The notes: generated from the sequence alone by a model not told the origin. DNA of 64,000 nt from an uncultured Paracoccaceae bacterium (GCA_947503935.1 CANNFR010000004.1:124001-188000), one strand, 5' to 3'; counted from the first letter of the stretch, positions 51,686-61,002 are shown. Made by a program: numbers and translations.

Positions 51686-52124
51686 TGAGGAGGCCGGGCT
51701 GATCTTCCGCTTTTTCAACGAAGTGGGCATCATCGAGCAGCTAAGCCGCACGATGTTGGAGGCCCGGCTGCCGCACGGATTTCTCGCCAGCCATTTTACC
51801 GTGCTAAACCACCTGACGCGCGTGAAGGATGGCCAGACCCCTCTGGCCATGGCGCGCGCGTTTCAGGTGCCGAAGACGACGCTGACCCACACGCTTGCAG
51901 GTCTTGAAAAGGCCGAGCTGATTGAGATGCGGGCCAATCCTGCGGATGGACGCTCAAAATGCGTCTGGCTGACAGAGGCGGGCAAGGCATTCCGGCAAGA
52001 CGCGATTTCCGGGCTGACCAGCGACATGGCCGGGATCGCCGAGCAGATCGGGGTAGAGCGTATGGCGGACGCACTTCCTCTGCTGACCGATATCCGCACC
52101 TACCTCGACAAGGCGCGCGATTGA
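51678..52124 (+). CDS. MarR-family transcriptional regulator
   Basis: This 148-aa winged-helix regulator has LTRVKDGQTPLAMARAFQVPKTTLTHTLAGLEKAELIEMR (helix-turn-helix, in pieces) and the wing NPADGRSKCVWLTEAGKAF. It starts at ATG 51678 within the end of the nitroreductase gene (8-base overlap), so expression is coupled. It probably represses its own operon through the palindrome at 50486-50529. One Cys in the wing might sense oxidants, but that is speculation. Confidence 0.88.
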   Translation: MRDEEAGLIFRFFNEVGIIEQLSRTMLEARLPHGFLASHFTVLNHLTRVKDGQTPLAMARAFQVPKTTLTHTLAGLEKAELIEMRANPADGRSKCVWLTEAGKAFRQDAISGLTSDMAGIAEQIGVERMADALPLLTDIRTYLDKARD

Positions 52125-52131
52125 CGGCGCT

Positions 52132-52923
52132 TCAGGCGCGATGTGCCCCGTCAGCCAGGCCTTTGACATAGGCCAGGATCTCGGGCACCGGACGCCCCTC
52201 TTCGATCAGCTTGACGATGGCCGAGCCGACCACCGCACCGTCGGCCACCCCGGCAATCGCCTCGGCCGCCTCCGGCGTCTTGATGCCGAAGCCCACGATC
52301 ACGGGCAGGTCCGTCTGGGCCTTGATCCGCGCGACCTCGGGGCCCACATCGGCCGCCTGTGCTTCGGCCGCGCCGGTGATGCCGGTGATCGAGACGTAAT
52401 AGACGAAGCCGCTGGTGTTTTGCAGCACCTTCGGCAGACGGTTATCGTCGGTCGTAGGTGTGGCGAGGCGGATGAAGTTCAGGCCCGCCTTCTGGGCCGG
52501 GATGCAGAGCTCATCATCCTCTTCCGGCGGCAGGTCGACGACGATCAGTCCGTCGATCCCGGCCGCTTGGGCATCGACCAGAAACCTTTCGACCCCGCGC
52601 GAAAAGATCGGGTTGTAATAGCCCATCATCACGATCGGCGTTTCGTCATCGTCTTTGCGGAATGCGGCCGCCATATCCAGCGTCTTCTGCAGGGTCTGAC
52701 CCGCCTCAAGCGCGCGCTGACCGGCCAGCTGGATCGTTGGGCCATCGGCCATCGGGTCGGTGAAAGGCAGGCCCATCTCGATGATATCGACGCCCGCACC
52801 GGGCAGGCCCCTGATGATCTCAAGCGAGGTTTCGGCATCGGGATCACCCGCCATGACATAGGCCACGAAAGCCTTCCGGCCCTCGCCGCGAAGCTGGGCG
52901 AATTTGGCGTCGATCCGGGTCAT
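52132..52923 (-). CDS. trpA: tryptophan synthase alpha chain
   Basis: This 263-aa TIM barrel splits indole-3-glycerol phosphate to indole and glyceraldehyde 3-phosphate. The catalytic Glu and Asp are in [37 protein letters not shown], the phosphate loop [11 protein letters not shown] and [12 protein letters not shown] are standard. It lies alone here without trpB, and its stop is 7 bp from the end of the convergent MarR gene. Confidence 0.95.
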   Translation of the reverse strand: MTRIDAKFAQLRGEGRKAFVAYVMAGDPDAETSLEIIRGLPGAGVDIIEMGLPFTDPMADGPTIQLAGQRALEAGQTLQKTLDMAAAFRKDDDETPIVMMGYYNPIFSRGVERFLVDAQAAGIDGLIVVDLPPEEDDELCIPAQKAGLNFIRLATPTTDDNRLPKVLQNTSGFVYYVSITGITGAAEAQAADVGPEVARIKAQTDLPVIVGFGIKTPEAAEAIAGVADGAVVGSAIVKLIEEGRPVPEILAYVKGLADGAHRA

Positions 52924-53079
52924 GCCGTCTCCTCACTGCGTTTGGTTCTGGCGGTGTCGCGCAAACCGGCAGCGATGGCAAGTGTCACAAAGGGGATCAG
53001 CGTCTTGCATGAGTGCGATCACGAATAGGCATTTGCGCCCGGGCGGCAGGCATGGAAGGCTGCGTGCGAGAGGTGGGAC

Positions 53080-53919
53080 ATGGCCGAAACATCAGTTCAG
53101 CGCATCGCGGCCTTCTCGGCCGATGGGGTCGGCGGCAACCCGGCGGGCGTGCTGTTGTCCGACAGCCTGCCAGACGCGACCAAAATGCAGCGGATCGCAG
53201 CCGAGGTCGGCTATAGCGAAACCGCCTTTGCCGCGCCCCAAGGCCCCGCTTTTCGAACCCGCTATTTCGCGCCCGAGGGCGAGGTGCCGTTTTGCGGCCA
53301 TGCCACCATCGCGCTGGGGGCAGCCCTGGGTGCGGCCCACGGGCCAGGGCGCTATGCGCTGATCTTGAACGACGCCGAAATCAGCGTGACCGCGATGCAA
53401 GGGCCAAATGGCTGGGGGGCCGAGCTGACCTCGCCCGCCACCTCGCATCGCCCGGTCGGGCCTGATTTGCTGGCCGGCGCGCTGGCCCTGTTCGGGTGGG
53501 GGCAGGGCGATCTGGACGCCGATCTGCCGCCGGCCCGCGTGAACGCAGGCGCAGAGCACCTGTTACTGCCACTTTCACGGCACGGCCTCTTGCAAGACAT
53601 GGCCTACGATTTCGACCAGGGTGCCGCGCTGATGCAGGCGGCGGGGCTGGTCACGATCAGCTTGGTCTGGCGCGAGACGGCGGATCTTTTCCATGCCCGC
53701 AATGCCTTCGCGGGCCACGGCGTCTATGAAGACCCGGCGACCGGCGCCGCAGCAGCGGCTCTGGCGGGATATCTGCGCGATACCGGCATTCATGCCGAGC
53801 CATTCGAGATTCTGCAGGGCGTCGATATGGGCGTGCCGTCGCGACTGCGCGTGGCGCCACTGGCGGGTCGTGGTGCGGCCATCCGCGTGGCGGGCGAGAC
53901 GCGCGTGATCGCCGTCTGA
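53080..53919 (+). CDS. PhzF-family isomerase/epimerase-like protein
   Basis: This 279-aa protein is made of two hot-dog-like halves. It has the catalytic Glu in GYSETAFA (about residue 46) and the conserved EVPFCGHATIALG. The second half has VYEDPATGAAAAALAGYL. PhzF isomerises a phenazine precursor, but most members such as this one lie outside phenazine clusters and their substrate is unknown. GAGAGGTGGGAC is upstream of the ATG. Confidence 0.87.
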   Translation: MAETSVQRIAAFSADGVGGNPAGVLLSDSLPDATKMQRIAAEVGYSETAFAAPQGPAFRTRYFAPEGEVPFCGHATIALGAALGAAHGPGRYALILNDAEISVTAMQGPNGWGAELTSPATSHRPVGPDLLAGALALFGWGQGDLDADLPPARVNAGAEHLLLPLSRHGLLQDMAYDFDQGAALMQAAGLVTISLVWRETADLFHARNAFAGHGVYEDPATGAAAAALAGYLRDTGIHAEPFEILQGVDMGVPSRLRVAPLAGRGAAIRVAGETRVIAV

Positions 53920-53997
53920 CCCCGGAACCAACCGTCAGCCTCTGCGTTGATCGGCCGACCACTGGTAAACCCGATCCGCAATACATAGCTGAGCGTC

Positions 53998-54183
53998 ATG
54001 AATTATCTTCTTGCGATCCTTCTGCCACCCCTGTCCATCGTGCTGACCGGCCGGCCCATTGTCGGCATCCTGACCTTCTTCATCTGGGTGCCAGCGCTGA
54101 TTTTCAGCGGCGGCCTGACGCACCCGATGTTCATCATCCTGGCCTGGCTTTTGATCTTTCAGTCCCGCGAAAAGCATAGCTGA
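53998..54183 (+). CDS. YqaE/Pmp3 family small membrane protein
   Basis: This 61-aa protein has two hydrophobic helices. The pattern [18 protein letters not shown] then [16 protein letters not shown] is that of the UPF0057/Pmp3 family, which affects membrane potential and salt tolerance in other organisms. It lies between phzF and ychF with its own spacing. Confidence 0.85.
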   Translation: MNYLLAILLPPLSIVLTGRPIVGILTFFIWVPALIFSGGLTHPMFIILAWLLIFQSREKHS

Positions 54184-54245
54184 CAGCGCCCTTGCGCCCT
54201 TCCTTCGCGCGCCCTAGACACCGGCCCATCGAAGGAGAAACCAAG

Positions 54246-55343
54246 ATGGGCTTCAAAACCGGAATTGTTGGGCTGCCAAATGTGGGCAAGTCGACCTTGT
54301 TCAACGCGCTGACCCGAACCGCCGCCGCGCAGGCCGCGAACTTTCCGTTCTGCACGATCGAGCCGAATGTCGGCGATGTGGCCGTGCCCGACGCGCGGCT
54401 CGACAAACTGGCCGCGATTGCCAGGTCGAAGCAGATCATTCCGACCCGGATGACCTTCGTCGATATCGCCGGTCTGGTGAAAGGCGCGTCGAAAGGCGAG
54501 GGCCTTGGCAACCAGTTCCTCGCCAATATCCGCGAATGCGACGCCATCGCCCATGTGGTCCGGTGCTTTGACGATGGCGATGTCACCCATGTCGATGGCC
54601 GCGTTGACCCCATCGCCGATATCGAAACCATCGAGACCGAGCTGATGCTGGCCGATCTGGAAAGCGTCGAACGCCGCCTGCAAAACCTCAGCCGCAAGGT
54701 TCGCGGCGGCGACAAAGAGGCGGTGGATCAGGAGCGCCTTCTGAATGAGGCGAAGACCGTGCTTGAGGCCGGGCAGCCCGCGCGCGATGTCGATGTGGCG
54801 GCGGAAGACCGGAAGACTTGGCGCATGCTGCAACTGATGACGGCCAAGCCCATCCTCTACGTCTGCAATGTCGATGAGGCGGACGCGGCAAATGGCAACG
54901 CCTATTCCGCCAAGGTGGCGGAATATGCTGACCGAAACGGTGCGGCGTCGGTCGTGATCTCGGCCAAGATCGAGGAAGAGATCAGCCAACTCGATGCCGA
55001 AGAGGCCGAGATGTTCCTGGCCGAGATGGGTCTGGACGAGGCGGGCCTCGACCGGCTGATCCGTGCGGGTTATGCGCTGCTGAACTTGCAAACCTACTTT
55101 ACCGTCGGCCCGAAAGAGGCCCGCGCCTGGACCATCCGCAAAGGCACGCTGGCCCCCCAAGCGGCGGGCGTGATTCATGGCGATTTCGAAAAGGGTTTCA
55201 TCCGGTCTGAAACCATCGCCTACGACGATTTCGTCACCCTCGGCGGTGAACAGGCGGCCAAGGATGCCGGCAAGATGCGGGTGGAAGGCAAGGCCTATGA
55301 GGTGAAGGATGGCGATGTCCTGCACTTCCTCTTCAGCGGGTAA
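54246..55343 (+). CDS. ychF: redox-regulated ATPase YchF
   Basis: This 365-aa Obg-family P-loop protein has G1 [16 protein letters not shown]3 [20 protein letters not shown] and, at the G4 position, NVDEAD instead of NKxD. This explains the ATP preference of the family. A coiled-coil insert and a C-terminal TGS domain follow ([20 protein letters not shown]). It binds ribosomes and responds to oxidative stress. The ATG at 54246 is set by the family start; GGAGAAA is upstream. Confidence 0.95.
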   Translation: MGFKTGIVGLPNVGKSTLFNALTRTAAAQAANFPFCTIEPNVGDVAVPDARLDKLAAIARSKQIIPTRMTFVDIAGLVKGASKGEGLGNQFLANIRECDAIAHVVRCFDDGDVTHVDGRVDPIADIETIETELMLADLESVERRLQNLSRKVRGGDKEAVDQERLLNEAKTVLEAGQPARDVDVAAEDRKTWRMLQLMTAKPILYVCNVDEADAANGNAYSAKVAEYADRNGAASVVISAKIEEEISQLDAEEAEMFLAEMGLDEAGLDRLIRAGYALLNLQTYFTVGPKEARAWTIRKGTLAPQAAGVIHGDFEKGFIRSETIAYDDFVTLGGEQAAKDAGKMRVEGKAYEVKDGDVLHFLFSG

Positions 55344-55380
55344 GGGTATGGGGCTTTTGGCGCATGCGTAACGAAACCAC

Positions 55381-55941
55381 ATGACAAGGCTTAGCGCTGT
55401 TCTGGACGCTATAGATGCGGCGAATGCGGCAGACCCGGACCGACGTGAAGGGGCGCCCGCTGCGCTGCTCTACGGTCAGCGGATGAGCGCGGAATTGGCG
55501 CATCTGCACGCGGGTGCCTCGGAAATCTTGAAAATCACGGCGCGCGGCCAGCATATTGAACGCTGGGTTCTAAAGAGGGGCGATTACCCCGAAGGGCGTG
55601 CGGGATATCTGACCTGGCGGCGCGATCTGGCGCAACACCATGCCCGGCGCGTCGGCCAGATCATGGCCGAGGCCGGGTATGACGCGGGCGACATCGCGCA
55701 GGCCGGTCAGATGCTCCGCAAAGAGGGGATCAAGCGCGACCCCCAGGTGCAGGCGCTGGAAGATGTGATTTGCTTTGTCTTCCTCAGATGGTACTTCGCG
55801 GATTTTGCGGAAAAGCATGAGCCTGATAAGCTACAGCGGATCGTTGAGAAAACCGCGCGCAAAATGTCCCCCGAGGCCCGCAGGCGCGCTTTGGACGAGT
55901 TCGCCTTGCCCGACCCCTTCGCGGCGGCCTTCAAGGCTTGA
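55381..55941 (+). CDS. DUF4202 family protein
   Basis: This 186-aa protein contains the DUF4202 hallmark ARGQHIERWVLKRGDYPEGRAGYLTWRRDL (in two halves) and later ALEDVICFVFLRWYFADFAEKH. His and Asp residues give it the look of an HD-like metal protein, which I cannot prove. It is followed by a CbiX-like gene, and in other bacteria DUF4202 genes are often near sulfur or cobalamin genes (memory, not checked). Confidence 0.85.
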   Translation: MTRLSAVLDAIDAANAADPDRREGAPAALLYGQRMSAELAHLHAGASEILKITARGQHIERWVLKRGDYPEGRAGYLTWRRDLAQHHARRVGQIMAEAGYDAGDIAQAGQMLRKEGIKRDPQVQALEDVICFVFLRWYFADFAEKHEPDKLQRIVEKTARKMSPEARRRALDEFALPDPFAAAFKA

Positions 55942-56057
55942 TCAATGCGGCCATCGCGGTGGATTTGGACGTCGCTGACGCTATGCTTCGATGGCGAGCG
56001 GAGTTCCCGATATCGGCCTCGCCCGCGACGCCGGTAAAACGCCAGTTGGAGAACGCG

Positions 56058-56810
56058 ATGTCTGGAACAAGATCGCCATCCGAGACAATGCCAGATATAC
56101 GCTCAAGCGCCATTCTGGTCAGTCACGGTCAACCCTCTGAGCCCGACGTGGCCGAGGCCGAGTTGGCTGTATTGCGCGATCAACTCCGCGATTTGCTGCC
56201 CGACTGGCAGATTCTCAGCGCAACTCTGGCCGCCCCGTATGCGTTGCAGGCCGCTTTGGACCTGGCCGGCCCCGACCCGCTGATCTATCCGCATTTCATG
56301 ACCGATGGCTGGTTTACCAAGACGGCCCTGCCCGGGCGCATCGCGCCGGTCAAAGCGAGGATGCTGCCACCGTTCGGGGTTGATCCAGGCTTGCCGGGCC
56401 TGGCGGTACGATGGCTGACCCAGGAACTGGCGCAGAAGGGATGGGCGGCGTCCGAAACCTGCCTGATCGTGGCCGGCCATGGGTCAGGCCGCAGCCGCAA
56501 CGCGGCCCGCGACACCCAAGCCTTCGCGAATGCCGTACAAGCCAGGATGGGGTTCGGCGATCTGCGCTTGGGATACATTGAGGAGCCGCCCTATCTGGGT
56601 GACGCGGTCGTCAATGCCGGAGAAAGGGCCATTTGCCTGCCCTTCTTCGCCGCCCGCCGAGGGCACGTTCTGGACGATCTGCCCGAGGCCCTGGATCAGG
56701 CCGATTTCACGGGCCTGCGCCTGGACCCGATCGGGTTACACCCCGAGGTCCCAAACCTGATCGCCGCCGTACTTGGCAAGGCGCAGTTGGTTCACTCGGC
56801 ACCCGCATGA
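56058..56810 (+). CDS. CbiX/SirB-like chelatase-fold protein
   Basis: This 250-aa protein has two chelatase-like halves: AILVSHGQPSEPDVAEAELA near residue 20 and CLIVAGHGSGRSRNAARDTQ in the second half. The His of each S/GHG is a likely metal-binding residue. Sirohydrochlorin chelatases of this type insert Fe or Co into tetrapyrroles. The usual size is either half or similar to this. The start at 56058 is chosen for GGAGAA; ATG 56088 is the alternative. It is separated from the DUF4202 gene by 116 bp. Confidence 0.75.
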   Translation: MSGTRSPSETMPDIRSSAILVSHGQPSEPDVAEAELAVLRDQLRDLLPDWQILSATLAAPYALQAALDLAGPDPLIYPHFMTDGWFTKTALPGRIAPVKARMLPPFGVDPGLPGLAVRWLTQELAQKGWAASETCLIVAGHGSGRSRNAARDTQAFANAVQARMGFGDLRLGYIEEPPYLGDAVVNAGERAICLPFFAARRGHVLDDLPEALDQADFTGLRLDPIGLHPEVPNLIAAVLGKAQLVHSAPA

Positions 56811-56891
56811 TGCGGCGGCTTGCGTAACCGACACACCGTGCAAGCAGTTTCCACTTGTTCTGCCGCATTTATTGCTGATAGACCCACCAGC

Positions 56892-56981
56892 GGAGACGTG
56901 GCCGAGTGGTCGAAGGCGCTCCCCTGCTAAGGGAGTAGGCGGGAAACCGTCTCGAGGGTTCGAATCCCTTCGTCTCCGCCA
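56892..56981 (+). tRNA. tRNA-Ser (anticodon GCT)
   Basis: The acceptor stem pairs GGAGACG with CGTCTCC. The anticodon stem CTCCC/GGGAG encloses CTGCTAA with anticodon GCT at 56926-56928. The long variable arm (TAGGCGGGAAACCGTCTC) marks a type II tRNA and so serine. The T arm has GGTTCGAATCC, and CCA is encoded. The integrase gene starts its 3' end about 100 bp away and points at it, so this tRNA is a probable integration site. Confidence 0.96.
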
Positions 56982-57034
56982 CACTAAGGCTATAAATTAT
57001 TGTTTTTATTATTTTTTTGGAAAATAGAACAGCC

Positions 57035-57054
57035 GTTCCCACACCTGTTCCCAC
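57035..57054. repeat. tandem GTTCCCAC repeats beside the tRNA and integrase
   Basis: GTTCCCAC occurs at 57035-57042 and again at 57047-57054, a 12-bp period, in an AT-rich strip between tRNA-Ser and the integrase stop. Short spaced direct repeats of this kind act as arm-type sites for tyrosine recombinases. That role is inferred. Confidence 0.4.
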
Positions 57055-57078
57055 GGATGAGCGCTGTGCTCTGATAGC

Positions 57079-58116
57079 TTATTCGTCCGGATCATCCGAT
57101 GTTTGCCCCGTGATCAGTCGGCGCTGGTCATCACGGTTGATTTGCCCGTAGCGGCGCAAGGTCGTGAGAACATCGCTATGCCCAAGGTTTTGCGATGTGG
57201 CGACCAGTTCGGCAACGGATTTGCCGTGACGCGCGGCGTGCCGTGCCAGCATGTGACGGAACGAGTGGGTGCCGTAGGCCTGCAGACCGGCGTTTGCAAA
57301 AGCGGCGTTCACGATCTTGCGGACGGGTTCTGTGGTAGTCCAGTGGCGGCGCTCGAAGCCGATAGCTTTGAAGCCCATATTGCTTTGCGGTTTATTGGCA
57401 GTTGCAGGAAACAGCGGATCATTAGGACCATAGAGGGCCGTCTCATCCAGGTGTGCGATCCATTTGGCCAGTACCGCCTCTGCATCCGCGAAGTCTTTCG
57501 CGAAGAACGTATCGATGTTTTTGCCGAACTTGGTCGCTACCTCACGTGGGTTTTGCTTGATCGATTTTTCTTCGATATCGACGTGTTTGATCTTGAGCGA
57601 CACAAGAACAGCAACGCGGACACCTGTGAGGCACAGAAGCGCGAAGAGGGCTTTGTCGCGTAGCGCGCGGGGGTTGTCCTCCTGCATCAGAGCCAAAGCG
57701 CGCTTGGCCTGTGAGATACTGGGCGCTGGGCGTTCAGGTGCGGCTCGTGCCTCTGCCTCATCGCGAAGGGACAGACGAAAGTAATCGGCATCGGCCATTT
57801 TGATCCGGCGGCGAAAGCCCTCTTGCTGAGACAGCCAGAACGTGAATTCACGCAAGGTAGCCATGATCGCGCGGCAACTGGATTTGCTCAGGGGTTTGCC
57901 GGTTGCACTCTTGGCCTGCTCAAGATGCGCACGAAACCCCATCGCCCATTCGACGTGGAACTTCGCAAAATCTTTGCGCCCATTCCAAACGTCGAAGCGC
58001 TCCAAGGCCGCAAGTTCGCGGTCCAGAGTCTTTTCTGAGAGCCGCTTTGAATGCTTGCGGAAGCCCATGAATTGCCGCTTGATCCGCTCGTTCTGTTCAT
58101 TTGGTCGCTTGGTCAT
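57079..58116 (-). CDS. tyrosine recombinase/integrase
   Basis: This 345-aa integrase has an N-terminal SAM-like domain (ELAALERFDVWNGRKDFAKF...) and a catalytic domain with Arg in LTGVRVAVLVSLKIKH, the H-x-x-R box in GTHSFRHMLARHAARHG and Tyr in TTLRRYGQINRD. It probably inserted an element at the tRNA-Ser gene. GGAGG precedes ATG 58116. GC is lower than in the core genes. The matching right attachment site is not in the window. Confidence 0.9.
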   Translation of the reverse strand: MTKRPNEQNERIKRQFMGFRKHSKRLSEKTLDRELAALERFDVWNGRKDFAKFHVEWAMGFRAHLEQAKSATGKPLSKSSCRAIMATLREFTFWLSQQEGFRRRIKMADADYFRLSLRDEAEARAAPERPAPSISQAKRALALMQEDNPRALRDKALFALLCLTGVRVAVLVSLKIKHVDIEEKSIKQNPREVATKFGKNIDTFFAKDFADAEAVLAKWIAHLDETALYGPNDPLFPATANKPQSNMGFKAIGFERRHWTTTEPVRKIVNAAFANAGLQAYGTHSFRHMLARHAARHGKSVAELVATSQNLGHSDVLTTLRRYGQINRDDQRRLITGQTSDDPDE

Positions 58117-58201
58117 TTTTGCCTCCAAAATGCTATGTTTATAACCGTCCAAAAGCTCGCCAAAGCCGTGGGCCTTGAAGTGGAAGTTTAGGGAGGCGTC
58201 T

Positions 58202-58318
58202 GTTCACCACCTTACCGTTCAGCTTCTGCTTGGTCACACCAAGATGGACAGTACGGCCCGGTATATCGGCGTCGCGCTTGAGGATGCATTGGCTATCGCG
58301 GAAGCCATTGAAATCTAG
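58202..58318 (+). pseudogene. C-terminal remnant of a second phage-type integrase
   Basis: The frame ending TAG at 58316-58318 reads VQLLLGHTKMDSTARYIGV and then a short tail ALEDALAIAEAIEI. This is the end of a tyrosine recombinase: LLGHT-K-M-x-ST-x-RY with the catalytic Tyr. Nothing upstream in this frame looks like the rest of the gene, and no start is present. It is on the opposite strand to the intact integrase. A short unrelated frame (58135-58191) precedes it. Confidence 0.75.
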
Positions 58319-58690
58319 AGCTGCAGGGCCGTCTGCAAGGGCGGCCCCAAGCTGCCATTGGCCGGTTGACCAGATGCCGCAATGCAATCTTGCCAAAGCC
58401 GCTTTCGTACATCTTGCGCTTTTTGTTGGCCTCACCGACCATCAGCGAACAAGACTTATCTCCCCTATTCGGGCCAGGCTTGCTTCGTCCCCTATCGCCA
58501 ATGCCCTCTACGCCGTGAAATGTAGGGCCGAATCCCAGCCGCCCAACGCGTTGTTGCTGAGTCTGGCACTCAACGCGCAGGGCCCAAGTTCGAGACGATA
58601 TGGTCTTAACTCGTCGTACGCGCTGATGTCCTGACGTCCAGTCCAATGGGAAGCGCGGCAGAGCACGTCTGTACTCTGCCGCGCTTGCAA
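58319..58690. other. 372-bp gene-free stretch with a repeat copy
   Basis: After the integrase remnant there is no coding frame. GCGGCCCCAAGCTGCCATT at 58341-58359 recurs exactly at 60151-60169. The rest looks like decayed mobile-element DNA. The terminator-like hairpin of the amidase gene lies at its right end. Confidence 0.5.
58653..58684 (-). terminator. hairpin after the acetamidase gene
   Basis: GCGCGGCAGAG (58653-58663) and CTCTGCCGCGC (58674-58684) form a perfect 11-bp stem with a 10-nt loop, 6 bp past the stop of the minus-strand amidase gene. The following T content is low (TTCCC), so termination efficiency is unclear. Confidence 0.6.
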
Positions 58691-60013
58691 TCAGATTCCA
58701 TATTGCTCCCGGGCATAGTCGCCCAGACCTACGGCATCAAGCTTGCTCAGCGGCGCCAGGAACGTCACCTGGATCACACCCGGCGCGCGTCCGATCTCAA
58801 TCGCGCCGTTGACCGTCGCCCGGTTGCGGACTTCAGCCACCGTCATATCCAGTAGCTTTGCCGCACGCGCCAGACCGTTCTCGATCGCCTCGTTCAGGTT
58901 GGCCGCCGTCCCGATGACCGAAATCGGTGCCAGCGCCTCGATCTTGGACACTTGCCATTTCTCGGCCAGGCGCGCGCCCTTCGCCTTCTCGGCATCGGTG
59001 AACGGCTTCGCCAGGGGAGGCAGGTCTTCTTCCAGCGGGAAGAGGACCGGACCGTCCAGCGGGTAATTCTTCACCACCTCGACCTGCAGCGTCACGCTGC
59101 CCGCGACATCCATCGTGTGGCCGGCAATTTCACCATCACCCTGACCGGCATGCATGTCGCCCATATAAACGCCCGCCCCCTTCACCTTCACCGGACAGAC
59201 AAGAATTGCACCGGCGCGCACGGCGTCGATATCCATGTGACCGTCGGTCTTGTGTTCGGCCAGTTGCTCGGCGGTGATGGCGTAATCATGGGGGGCGCCT
59301 ACCAAAAATGCACCGAAATCGCCCGCATTATGGCTGTCTGGCATCGGCATCGACGGGCAGGTGCCAAGTTGCCCCATGAAGGGCCGCATCCGCACCAGCG
59401 TACCCGGCATATCGGAAGGCGCGAAATTCAGGATTGAGTGCTGGCGGCTTTCATCCGGCAAGGCCGCATAATGATCGGCGCTCTTCGCAATCGTCTCGGC
59501 GCCGTCCTTCGGTAGCGTCAGGCCAACGCTACGCGTGTCGTCAAAGGTGACGGTATAGCCGTGCACGATCTCGAACGGTTTGACCGCATTGCCGCACGCA
59601 TCGCATTTGACCGCGTCCTGGCCGATCCCCTCGATATGCGTCTCGGGCCAGACCGTGTCGCAGGTGGGGCAGCGCGCGGCCACATAGGGGTCTCCCAGGC
59701 AGAACCCCTCGGGAGAGCTGTCGTGGCCCGACGCCGTCGCGCTTGAGGTGACCGTTATGTCGCGAATGCGAATGGCGACACCATCGCCGATCTCGGCGCC
59801 GTCGACAAAAACAGGCTGTGTCACTTCGTGGCCGCCCCGCAGGCTGGGCGTGATCATCGGGCCCCAGCAACCTGGCGCGGTGTTGGCAATGATCGTACCA
59901 CCATCTTCGACCGGGCCCAGCATGGGGGCATCCGGGTCAAGGACGCTATTGGTGAATTCGTGAACGACGACGCTGCGCCGTGCCCGGTTTTTCGCTGTGC
60001 TTCCGTCCGCCAT
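58691..60013 (-). CDS. acetamidase/formamidase family protein with zinc-ribbon insert
   Basis: This 440-aa protein belongs to the FmdA/AmdA family, which hydrolyses short amides to ammonia and the acid. It has PGCWGPMITPSLRGGHEV near residue 50, the conserved VYMGDMHAGQGDGEIAGHTMD (in two halves) and TVNGAIEIGRAPGVIQVTF. Between the halves stands an insert with CPTCDTVWP and CDACG (about residues 115-140), a rubredoxin-like knuckle pair. I do not remember it in the standard enzyme. GGAGGTGAG precedes the ATG. It is the first gene past the integrase remnant and has core-like GC. Confidence 0.85.
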   Translation of the reverse strand: MADGSTAKNRARRSVVVHEFTNSVLDPDAPMLGPVEDGGTIIANTAPGCWGPMITPSLRGGHEVTQPVFVDGAEIGDGVAIRIRDITVTSSATASGHDSSPEGFCLGDPYVAARCPTCDTVWPETHIEGIGQDAVKCDACGNAVKPFEIVHGYTVTFDDTRSVGLTLPKDGAETIAKSADHYAALPDESRQHSILNFAPSDMPGTLVRMRPFMGQLGTCPSMPMPDSHNAGDFGAFLVGAPHDYAITAEQLAEHKTDGHMDIDAVRAGAILVCPVKVKGAGVYMGDMHAGQGDGEIAGHTMDVAGSVTLQVEVVKNYPLDGPVLFPLEEDLPPLAKPFTDAEKAKGARLAEKWQVSKIEALAPISVIGTAANLNEAIENGLARAAKLLDMTVAEVRNRATVNGAIEIGRAPGVIQVTFLAPLSKLDAVGLGDYAREQYGI

Positions 60014-60150
60014 TCTACCTCACCTCCCTTTTGAAGCTCCGTCCCGCAATGATACGTTACAGGGTGCAAACCGCAAGATTTTACCTGCTCAACCGCGGCT
60101 AGTACTTGTACGGACTTTGCCTTGCGCAAACCGGAAAGGGATACTGTGTT

Positions 60151-60219
60151 GCGGCCCCAAGCTGCCATTAAGCCGATCTCCGACTGCTGCGGCGCAGCGT
60201 TCAAAGACCGGACATTCGT
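60151..60219. repeat. decayed intergenic repeat, copy b
   Basis: The left end (60151-60169) is identical to 58341-58359. The right part (60186-60219) matches 63355-63388 at 26 of 34 positions by hand count. It lies in the 242-bp gap between the amidase and the racemase-like gene. Confidence 0.55.
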
Positions 60220-60255
60220 CAATATCACAAAAATTTTGTTGGCCGGAAGACGGGA

Positions 60256-61002
60256 CTAACAAAGGCCTGTTTTTGTGCCCCGCTGAAACAATGTCCCAAC
60301 ACCCGATAGCGACATCTCCAGGCTTGCAACTTCACCCAGACGCCACGCCAGAACCTGATTGCTCGACAAAACAGGTTTGTTGATTTGCGCCTCGACTCGC
60401 TCGATCACATCCAATGTTCGCAAGTTTGTGCAGGATAAGAATACCGCCTCACAATTGGGGTTTTGACCAACGTCAATTGCGGCTTGCCTGATCGCATCAG
60501 CCGGAATGCGCACCACTTTTTCTTCAACTGGCTCATCAAAGCTTTTGAACCGGGTGACGGTAATGCCGGCATCAGCCAACACCACGCGCAGCCGATCCGA
60601 AACAGTTGCGATATAGGGGCTGACCAAGCCGATGCGGGTCACATTCAACGTCCTGCATGCTGCAATCAGAGCGGACACAGGCTCAGTTACAGCTGGGGTA
60701 GAGACACCGGCTTGAACAAGCGCTGAGATGCGATCTGCGCCGATCTGAGCCGTGCCAGAGGTGCAGCCATAAGCGACGGCTGCAAGTTTAGCTCCGCCTG
60801 GAAGCAAGCTGGCGGCCTGCGTCAGCGCAGTGTCCATGGATTGCAGGCTATCAGGTGTGACACTCTGTCCGGAAGGGACCCGTGTTACGAGGTATTCGAC
60901 AGTCCGTGGAAGAAGAACGCGCATATCGCGTTCAATCGTTTCATCAGATTGCAGGACGATCAGGCCAATCTGCGTGGGGCGTTGATCAGGGGACATAGGC
61001 AT
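60256..61002 (-). CDS. Asp/Glu racemase-superfamily protein (maleate isomerase/EutA-like)
   Basis: The 248-aa protein has the two-lobed fold with one catalytic Cys per lobe: AYGCTSGTAQIG near residue 78 and FLSCTNLRTLDVI near 190. VTEPVSALIAACRTL and IGLVSPYIATVSDRL are typical of the maleate cis-trans isomerase and arylmalonate decarboxylase branch. EutA of ectoine/hydroxyectoine catabolism is in this branch, so a role in a related pathway is possible. Its ATG overlaps the TAA of the M24 gene. GC is lower than in the neighbours. Confidence 0.75.
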   Translation of the reverse strand: MPMSPDQRPTQIGLIVLQSDETIERDMRVLLPRTVEYLVTRVPSGQSVTPDSLQSMDTALTQAASLLPGGAKLAAVAYGCTSGTAQIGADRISALVQAGVSTPAVTEPVSALIAACRTLNVTRIGLVSPYIATVSDRLRVVLADAGITVTRFKSFDEPVEEKVVRIPADAIRQAAIDVGQNPNCEAVFLSCTNLRTLDVIERVEAQINKPVLSSNQVLAWRLGEVASLEMSLSGVGTLFQRGTKTGLC

